From JBBDRX01 sp040905245 (lineage in GTDB: Bacteria > Bacteroidota > Rhodothermia > Balneolales > Balneolaceae), in NCBI GenBank assembly GCA_040905245.1, contig JBBDRX010000019.1, forward strand, positions 1 through 10,402: a stretch of DNA of 10,402 bases, written 5' to 3'. A model generated the notes under the pieces. The model was not told where the DNA came from, made no database searches, and was given only the letters and a program-made list of their open reading frames with translations. The translations under genes were made by a program, and so were the position numbers. Shown one piece after another: positions 1 through 5,414 of this stretch. Each line of letters starts with the position of its first letter. The stretch's first letter is position 1.

Positions 1-50
1 GGCGACCCCCACCTTGGCAAGGTGATGCTCTACCACTGAGCTATTCCCGC
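1..50 (-). tRNA. tRNA-Gly (anticodon GCC), 5' part only
   Basis: Read on the minus strand, the sequence begins GCGGGAATAGCTCAGTGGTA, a typical bacterial tRNA-Gly acceptor strand and D arm with the GCTCAGT...GGTAGAGC pattern. An anticodon stem CACCT/AGGTG then encloses the loop TTGCCAA. The anticodon GCC is at 16-18 and reads GGC and GGT codons. The window edge cuts the gene after the start of the variable/T-arm region, so the T arm and acceptor 3' strand lie outside and cannot be checked. The mature 5' end is at position 50. The gene is downstream of purA on the same strand, with about 130 bases between them. Confidence 0.95.
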
Positions 51-131
51 TTGTTGGTATATTCACCTGTGTGTTGACACCTTCTTCACAAAACAGTTTA
101 GCGTCATTTCAGGTACTGCAGAATAAGTTCC

Positions 132-161
132 AATATAAGGCCTTTTCGGCTTTCCAATCAA
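132..161 (-). promoter_or_regulatory. possible promoter for the tRNA-Gly gene
   Basis: On the minus strand a TTGATT hexamer (156-161) and a TATATT hexamer (132-137) are separated by 18 bases, about 80 bases upstream of the tRNA 5' end. The TATATTGG stretch also matches seven of eight positions of the Bacteroidota -7 consensus TAnnTTTG. It is the best promoter-like pair in the 51-184 spacer, but matches of this quality arise by chance in AT-rich DNA. The tRNA could instead be transcribed by read-through from purA, because no convincing terminator follows purA. Confidence 0.25.
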
Positions 162-184
162 CGTGAATTCGAAAAAATCACTTC

Positions 185-1462
185 TCAATAAGGCTGGATC
201 GTCTCGTTCCGTTTGGGGCCGGTGGAAATAATTCGGAACGGAACGCCGAGAAACTCTTCTGCAAAGTGAATATACTCTCGTGCCTCTTTGGGCAAGCCTT
301 CCAGGGAAGAGATATCTCGTGTGGTTCCGTCCCAGCCGGGCAGCGAATGATAAATCGGTTTTACTTTGGCCAGTTTTTGGCAAGAGTAGGGGAAGTGGCT
401 GGTTCGCTCACCGTCAATCTCATATTCGGTGCAGACACTCAGCTCATCAAAATGGTCCAGAACATCCAGTTTTGTAAAGGCAATTTCCGTCAAGCCATTC
501 AGGTTTACTGCGTACTTGAGTGCAACCAGGTCCAGCCATCCACAGCGTCTTGGGCGGCCGGTGGTCGCTCCGAATTCTGCACCATGTTTACGCAGGAGTT
601 CGCCGGTTTCGTCTGTCAGCTCTGTGGGAAACGGCCCGTTCCCTACACGTGTACAGTACGCCTTGGTAATCCCCATAACATGGTTAATCGCTGTAGGCGG
701 GATGCCGCTCCCGGTGCAGGCGCCCCCGGCAGTCGGAGAAGAGGAGGTTACGTACGGATAGGTTCCGTGATCCAGATCCAGCAGGCTTCCCTGTGCGCCT
801 TCAAGAAGGATGTTTTTTCCCTGGGCGACGGCGTCATGAAGCTTTTGGGTCGTATTGCAGATATAGGGTGCAAGCCGCTCCAGACAGGGCTTCAAGTCTT
901 CGAACATCTGATCGGCATCCAGCTCGGGCTCTTTGTAGATATGCCGCAGAGCCTTGTTGATATCGGCCAGGTTCTTGTCCAGCTTCTTCTTGAGCTCTTC
1001 GGGTTCGAGCAGGTCTCCCATACGGATGCCCACTCTCGAAACCTTGCTGACGTAAGCCGGGCCGATTCCTCGCCCGGTCGTGCCAATGGCATCCGCCCCC
1101 CGGCTCTTCTCCTTGACCCGGTCCAATAGCTGATGGTAGGGGAGAATCACGTGTGCAGACTCGCTGATCAGCAGTTTTCCTTCCAGCTGAACGCCCATGG
1201 ATTCGATATGGTCGATCTCTTCCAGAAGGGCTTTGGGGTCAATAACGACTCCGTTTCCGATAACACAGGAGGCCTCTCCGTTGAACATGCCGGAGGGGAT
1301 CAGGTGAAGGACCACTTCCTTGTCGTCAAATTTCAGGGTGTGGCCGGCATTGGCTCCTCCCTGGTATCGTACAACGAAGTCTGCCGACTTGCTCAGCAGA
1401 TCGACCACCTTTCCTTTTCCTTCATCACCCCATTGGGCGCCAACGACGATTCGTACAGCCAT
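185..1462 (-). CDS. purA: adenylosuccinate synthetase
   Basis: This enzyme joins IMP and aspartate, using GTP, to make adenylosuccinate, the committed step from IMP to AMP in the cytoplasm. The protein is 425 residues, close to the E. coli enzyme (432), and looks complete. The N-terminus carries the signature GAQWGDEGKGK, with the catalytic Asp13 and P-loop glycines at 12-18. His41 in NAGHT is the second catalytic residue. Further family blocks are AIGTTGRGIGPAY (about 125-137), EGAQG (221-225), ATTGRPRRCGW near 299-309 (IMP/GTP contacts), the guanine-binding KLDVLD (331-336) and a C-terminal tail ending RNETIQPY. The ATG at 1462 puts the signature where the family has it. Ribosome-binding potential is weak, only GAG about 7 bases upstream. 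The gene follows the STAS gene, but an intrinsic terminator intervenes immediately before the start, so purA may be regulated through its short leader. Confidence 0.98.
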   Translation of the reverse strand: MAVRIVVGAQWGDEGKGKVVDLLSKSADFVVRYQGGANAGHTLKFDDKEVVLHLIPSGMFNGEASCVIGNGVVIDPKALLEEIDHIESMGVQLEGKLLISESAHVILPYHQLLDRVKEKSRGADAIGTTGRGIGPAYVSKVSRVGIRMGDLLEPEELKKKLDKNLADINKALRHIYKEPELDADQMFEDLKPCLERLAPYICNTTQKLHDAVAQGKNILLEGAQGSLLDLDHGTYPYVTSSSPTAGGACTGSGIPPTAINHVMGITKAYCTRVGNGPFPTELTDETGELLRKHGAEFGATTGRPRRCGWLDLVALKYAVNLNGLTEIAFTKLDVLDHFDELSVCTEYEIDGERTSHFPYSCQKLAKVKPIYHSLPGWDGTTRDISSLEGLPKEAREYIHFAEEFLGVPFRIISTGPKRNETIQPY

Positions 1463-1471
1463 AATGATCTC

Positions 1472-1503
1472 AAAAAAAAAGAGGTGGCAGCCACCCCTTT
1501 TCT
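1472..1503 (-). terminator. intrinsic terminator (possible attenuator) directly before purA
   Basis: On the minus strand the arm AAAAGGGGTGG (1501-1491), the loop CTG and the arm CCACCTCTTTT (1487-1477) form an 11-bp hairpin with one G-U pair. Five more T residues follow, giving a nine-T run at 1480-1472. This is a textbook rho-independent terminator for transcripts coming from the STAS gene. The T-run ends only 9 bases before the purA ATG, so any purA mRNA starting upstream must pass through it. That makes attenuation, or occlusion of the ribosome site, possible. The terminator structure is seen directly; the regulatory role is inferred. Confidence 0.85.
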
Positions 1504-1516
1504 GTATTAATTGATG

Positions 1517-1543
1517 CAGTATATGTGTTTAGTCTTTCTCAAA
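1517..1543 (-). promoter_or_regulatory. possible purA promoter overlapping the end of the STAS gene
   Basis: Reading leftward, a TTTG (1540-1543) is followed 16 bases later by TATACTG (1517-1523). This resembles a Bacteroidota -33/-7 pair with slightly short spacing and an imperfect -7 box. It overlaps the last codons and stop of the STAS gene. Transcription from it would begin near 1510, immediately before the hairpin at 1472-1503, giving a leader of roughly 50 bases that is mostly terminator. Support is only this weak match and the need for a purA promoter somewhere upstream of the terminator. Confidence 0.25.
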
Positions 1544-1873
1544 CGACTTAACCGCCTCTTCCACAGATGTGAAATGCTTAAATACGGTAATCAGTTTGGT
1601 TACAACCAGCAGGCTCTCAATTTTGTCGGTCGCATTCGCAATGCGAAGGTCTCCACCTGCTTTGCGTACGGTTGTCAACCCGCCGATGAGCATTCCGAGA
1701 CCGGAGGAGTTCATAAAGCCAACTTTTCCAAGGTCTGCGACAATATTGGTTTTGCCTTCGTCGATGAGTTCATGCAGGGTTTTGTTCAGTTTGACGGCAT
1801 CCGGCCCGCCCATCACATTTCCCTTGAATTCAAGGATAACAGAATTGTACTTCTCGGAAACTTTAAAACTCAT
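1529..1873 (-). CDS. single-domain STAS protein (SpoIIAA/RsbV-like anti-sigma factor antagonist family)
   Basis: The product is a 114-residue stand-alone STAS domain of the anti-anti-sigma type. These proteins usually sit in partner-switching circuits, where a serine kinase/anti-sigma factor phosphorylates them and a PP2C phosphatase reactivates them. The hallmark segment is VGFMNSSGLGMLI (51-63). By alignment with B. subtilis SpoIIAA (FMDSSGLG, phospho-Ser58), the phosphorylatable residue would be Ser56, and the aspartate before it is Asn55 here. The secondary-structure pattern fits the family: an N-terminal strand pair, a helix near 26-40, a strand NIVADL and a C-terminal helix after VFKHFTSVEEAV. 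A good Shine-Dalgarno GGAG (1880-1883) lies 6 bases before the ATG. It follows secF by about 50 bases and ends at a terminator. No kinase, phosphatase or sigma factor is in the window, so the partner is unknown. Nothing visible links it functionally to SecDF. Confidence 0.9.
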   Translation of the reverse strand: MSFKVSEKYNSVILEFKGNVMGGPDAVKLNKTLHELIDEGKTNIVADLGKVGFMNSSGLGMLIGGLTTVRKAGGDLRIANATDKIESLLVVTKLITVFKHFTSVEEAVKSFEKD

Positions 1874-1922
1874 AGGTCACTCCGGTTAATTGAGTTGGAT
1901 CAGTGTTTCTGAAGAGCCCGAA

Positions 1923-2843
1923 TCAGGCGGCTTCTTTTGCCACCCGCTTTTTCTCGAGCTCTACGACCAGAGCGCTAGCTACAAAGAGCGAGCTGTAGGT
2001 ACCCAGAATGACACCAATCATGAGTGCAAATGAAAATCCTTTCAGAACTTCACCGCCAAAGATAAACAGCACGGTCACTACAAACAAGGTGGTAACCGAT
2101 GTAATGACGGTCCGGCTCAGGGTATCATTCAGGCTTTTGTTGATCATATCCTGAAACGGCATCGTCTTGTAAATAATGGAGTTCTCACGAATTCGGTCAA
2201 AAACGACCACCGTATCGTTCAGGGAGTACCCGACGATGGTAAGGAAGGCCGCAATGATCGACTGCCCGATGGTCACATCGAAGGGAGCGAACTCACCCAG
2301 AATGGTGAATATCCCCAGAACAATGATCACATCATGAAAGAGAGCGGCGACCGCACCGGCGGAGAAATACCACTTCTTGAAACGGATCAGAATGTAGATA
2401 AAGACAATGGCCAGAGCGAAAATAACCGAGTTGAGTGCGGCGATACGCAGGTCTTCGGCAAATCGCGGCCCGACGATATTGGTCATGATCACTTCATAGG
2501 AATTGTCGGGGTAGAGTTCGGTCAACGCACTTTCGATGATACCCCGAATGGCGGTGATTTCCCCTTCGGCATCGGTCCGGATCATAATCTCTCGCTCCGA
2601 ACCGTATTCGCGAACTTCCGGCTGGGCGTCGAGGGGTTCTGTCAGATTGGTACGCAACTCAACCACGTTCATAGGTTGCTCGAATTCTATGACGTACTCT
2701 TTCCCGCCACGGAAGTCGATTCCGTAGTTCAGCCCCAGAAAGAAAATGGCGAACAGAGAGACCAGCACCATGGCGCCGGATACAAAATAGGTGATGTTGT
2801 GTACCTTGATGAAATCAAAACTGGGTGTTTCAAACCATCTCAT
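1923..2843 (-). CDS. secF: protein translocase subunit SecF
   Basis: SecF pairs with SecD in the inner membrane and uses proton-motive force to help pull secreted proteins out of the SecYEG channel. The 306-residue length is normal for stand-alone SecF. A first transmembrane segment spans about 18-38 and is followed by the family motif GIDFRGG (41-47). A periplasmic domain occupies about 48-125, then VGPRFAEDL. Five transmembrane segments follow between about 135 and 295. The conserved TM4 block GYSLNDTVVVFDRIRENS (205-222) contains Asp210 and Asp216 and the arginine pair implicated in proton coupling. The C-terminal cytoplasmic tail is short and charged. GAGGAA lies about 7 bases before the ATG, supporting this start. 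The gene begins 46 bases after the end of secD, which argues for co-transcription. Separate SecD and SecF differ from the fused protein common in Bacteroidia. Confidence 0.97.
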   Translation of the reverse strand: MRWFETPSFDFIKVHNITYFVSGAMVLVSLFAIFFLGLNYGIDFRGGKEYVIEFEQPMNVVELRTNLTEPLDAQPEVREYGSEREIMIRTDAEGEITAIRGIIESALTELYPDNSYEVIMTNIVGPRFAEDLRIAALNSVIFALAIVFIYILIRFKKWYFSAGAVAALFHDVIIVLGIFTILGEFAPFDVTIGQSIIAAFLTIVGYSLNDTVVVFDRIRENSIIYKTMPFQDMINKSLNDTLSRTVITSVTTLFVVTVLFIFGGEVLKGFSFALMIGVILGTYSSLFVASALVVELEKKRVAKEAA

Positions 2844-2889
2844 AATCGTATTCCTCGTTACTTGTGTTGATAATTAGGTTGTGCCGGAA

Positions 2890-4689
2890 TCATCCGAAAC
2901 TGAGTTTGGCGTTCTTCTTTCGGGTGAGATAATCGATGATTATTCGAGTGATGACGATGGCACTGAACAGGGAAGCTGCAATCCCGGCCATCAGCGTAAC
3001 GGCAAATCCCTTGATCGGGCCCATTCCAAAACTGTAGAGAATGATCCCGACGAAAAATGTGGTGACATTCGCATCAACAATAGCGCTCATGGCATTGGAG
3101 TACCCACTGTCAATCGCTGCCTTTAGCGTTTTGCCGGAACGAAGCTCTTCCCTGATCCGGTCAAAAATGAGTACGTTGGCATCCACAGCCATACCGATGG
3201 TCAATACAATGCCCGCAATACCGGGAAGTGTAAGTGTCGCCTGAAATCCGGCCAGAATCCCGAGGATGAAGATGATATTCAGGAGCAGAGCGACATCGGC
3301 GATGGCTCCTCCTTTATGGTAGTAGAAGACCATGAAGAACGCGACGGCGATGAGTCCGAAGATCACAGAGTAAAATCCGGCTTTAATGGAAGCCTCTCCA
3401 AGGGTTGCTCCCACCGTTCGCTCCTCGATGATGTCCAACGGAGCCGGCAGGGCCCCGGATAGCAGGATGTTCACCAAATCCTCCGCTTCAGACAGGCCAT
3501 CGAGTCCTGTAATGGAGGAGCGGCCATTATTGATTCGGCTCTGTACGGTCGGGTAGGAGAAGACGTAGTTGTCCAGTACGATTGCGACCGGACGCCCGAT
3601 GTTGGCACCGGTGATGCGGGCCCATCGCCGGGCACCCTCCGTGTTCATTGTCATGGATACTTCCGGTACATTGGTCGTCGGGTCAAAGGCGACCTGGGCT
3701 TCGGAGATAACATCTCCGGTCAATTCAATCTGGGATCGAACGCCGATCAGCTCAAAAAATTCCAGTCCGTCCTGCGTGCCAAAGGGGCTGGCTCCCCAGA
3801 GCAGCTCCGTGTTTCGGGGAAGCCGCTCCTGAAACGTTTCCTGTTCGATGATTCGGTTGACGGCAGCCGTATCCGGGCCTGCAGAGTAGCCAAAGATATA
3901 GGGATTCTGGACATTGGTCTGGAGTACCTCACGGAGTGGATGGTTTTCCATCTCCTCGTCTTCTTCGGCCAGCTGGTCAAAATATTCCAGAATGGTTCTG
4001 CGAGCATTCACCAATTCGTCCGAGTCGGCAGCCAGCCGGAACTCCAGCCTGGCCGTACCCATGAGCAGCCCGCGAACCCGTTCTTCATCGCTGACGCCGG
4101 GGAGTTCCACAATAACCCGGTTTTCTCCCTGTTTCAGAATAGACGGTTCGGTAACACCATAGCGGTCTACTCGTGTTCGAATAATTTCCATGGCCCGGTC
4201 CACCGCCTGATTTCGCTGCCCTTTCAGGAAATCAGCCACTTCCGCGTTACTGGAGCGACGGGTGATGTTTTCCGAGTCTGACCGGTAATACCTGCTCAGC
4301 CGGGCGTTTGGATCACGGTTTTCGAACTCGGCAACCATCTCGTCCACGATATCGGTCCGCTGTTCCAGGGCGCGTTCATCCGCGGTCTGGAGAATGTCTT
4401 CCAGTGTCTCATCGGCGAAGTCTCCGGCCAGCTCGAGCAGAAGCTGCGCGGTGCCGACCTCCAGAGTGACCTGCATACCGCCCTGCAGGTCAAGTCCAAG
4501 TGAGAGGGATTTTTCCTTCAGGTTCTGGAGTTTCTCCCGATTCTCCTCCTGGTAGGTGACACGCTCGACTTCCGGCATGCTGGCTATGTACCGGTTTTCA
4601 AGTGCAAGTTGAATGGTCGGGAACAGATACCACAGCGCAAGGCCGAGGAAAAAGGCAATTGAAAAAAGTTTAAATCCGCTTCCTTTCAT
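2890..4689 (-). CDS. secD: protein translocase subunit SecD
   Basis: SecD is the larger subunit of the SecDF proton-driven export motor of the inner membrane. The protein is 599 residues (E. coli SecD 615). A first transmembrane segment covers about 7-29. The SecD motif LGLDLQGGMQV (64-74) follows, then a large periplasmic P1 region to about 430 that includes TRVDRYGVTEPSI (172-184) and RVIVELPGV (191-199). Five transmembrane segments come after about 435. The TM4 signature GMAVDANVLIFDRIREEL (499-516) is present; Asp503 matches the E. coli proton-path Asp519. A second SAIVDANVTTFF block is at 535-546. An acidic stretch at about 241-249 (AEEDEEMEN) looks like a loop insertion in the P1 region. 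The ATG at 4689 has no clear Shine-Dalgarno, but it places the first membrane helix correctly. The gene lies about 130 bases after the small exported-protein gene and directly before secF. Confidence 0.97.
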   Translation of the reverse strand: MKGSGFKLFSIAFFLGLALWYLFPTIQLALENRYIASMPEVERVTYQEENREKLQNLKEKSLSLGLDLQGGMQVTLEVGTAQLLLELAGDFADETLEDILQTADERALEQRTDIVDEMVAEFENRDPNARLSRYYRSDSENITRRSSNAEVADFLKGQRNQAVDRAMEIIRTRVDRYGVTEPSILKQGENRVIVELPGVSDEERVRGLLMGTARLEFRLAADSDELVNARRTILEYFDQLAEEDEEMENHPLREVLQTNVQNPYIFGYSAGPDTAAVNRIIEQETFQERLPRNTELLWGASPFGTQDGLEFFELIGVRSQIELTGDVISEAQVAFDPTTNVPEVSMTMNTEGARRWARITGANIGRPVAIVLDNYVFSYPTVQSRINNGRSSITGLDGLSEAEDLVNILLSGALPAPLDIIEERTVGATLGEASIKAGFYSVIFGLIAVAFFMVFYYHKGGAIADVALLLNIIFILGILAGFQATLTLPGIAGIVLTIGMAVDANVLIFDRIREELRSGKTLKAAIDSGYSNAMSAIVDANVTTFFVGIILYSFGMGPIKGFAVTLMAGIAASLFSAIVITRIIIDYLTRKKNAKLSFG

Positions 4690-4819
4690 GGTGTTGGTCT
4701 ATTTTCTGTTGGGGTGACGTTGAGAATCGTTTTCTGACGGGGAGAAGTGGACAGCATCCAGTCCTGGTTTTCCCCGGCAGGTGAGGCTGTAAGCCACGGA
4801 GGGACAAAGAGAAGCACGC

Positions 4820-5374
4820 CTACGGAGCGTTGATTCGAATACTGCCGAGAAGTGTACTGACAATTTGATCAGAGTCTGCTGAAAACAGGGATGTAACCGA
4901 TCCCTTGTGAATGGATAGAACCGGTTTGTTGGCATCGGCCGTCTGAGGGGAATATCCCTGTACGATCCATTTCTGAATCTGAGAGGCGAAGTCGCTGATA
5001 GTGGCACTCATCCGGCCCGGCAGATCCCGTTGTTTGGTCCATGCTTCCAGCAGCCAGAGGCCGGACTCAGGAGCGTCCGTGTCATGTCTTTTTTGTGGAG
5101 GCAGCTGAAAATCGTTCTGGTTGGCAAGGACCAGCAGCGTTGCTTGCTCCAAAAAACGCGGAAACTCCTCGTACTGGCTGGGCAACTGCCGGATATGATT
5201 TCGCAAGTCTTGCTCTGACTCTTCCCCGTTTACGACCAAATTCTGATCCAGCCACTGTGCAAAGGCACTCTTCTGCACCTGCCCGGACACGGGACTGAAC
5301 AGATGAGCAGCAAACCCGGCAAGCAGCAGCAGGTTCAGGCTCCAGTGTAAAAGGGGCTGTCGAAAATGTCGCAT
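4820..5374 (-). CDS. unrecognised exported protein, 184 aa
   Basis: I do not recognise this protein. Starting at the ATG at 5374, it has a clear Sec-type signal peptide: positive residues MRHFR, then a hydrophobic core around LNLLLLAGFAAHLF (13-26), and a likely cleavage point near SPVSG (27-31), with mature protein from about Gln32. No lipobox cysteine and no cysteine at all is visible, and no second membrane segment, so a soluble periplasmic or secreted protein is expected. The mature part looks mostly helical, with alternating charged and hydrophobic residues such as QDLRNHIRQLPSQYEEFPRF (55-74). Codon use and the signal peptide argue for a real gene. No Shine-Dalgarno is obvious. It starts about 40 bases after the uvrA stop and precedes secD by about 130 bases, so it may be co-transcribed with both. 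A link to SecDF-dependent export or to envelope maintenance is only suggested by position. Confidence 0.72.
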   Translation of the reverse strand: MRHFRQPLLHWSLNLLLLAGFAAHLFSPVSGQVQKSAFAQWLDQNLVVNGEESEQDLRNHIRQLPSQYEEFPRFLEQATLLVLANQNDFQLPPQKRHDTDAPESGLWLLEAWTKQRDLPGRMSATISDFASQIQKWIVQGYSPQTADANKPVLSIHKGSVTSLFSADSDQIVSTLLGSIRINAP

Positions 5375-5414
5375 AGAATCGTAAAATAGGGAGAAGCGGG
5401 AAGGTGAACAACTC

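Noticed and set aside
137..152. Dyad AAGCC-GAAAA-GGCCTT downstream of purA as a terminator
   Set aside because: The stem is short with a bulge and there is no T-tract after it on the minus strand.
266..1129. Long open frame on the plus strand (287 codons) opposite purA
   Set aside because: It lies wholly antisense to a full-length conserved purA and its translation has no recognisable family or ribosome site.
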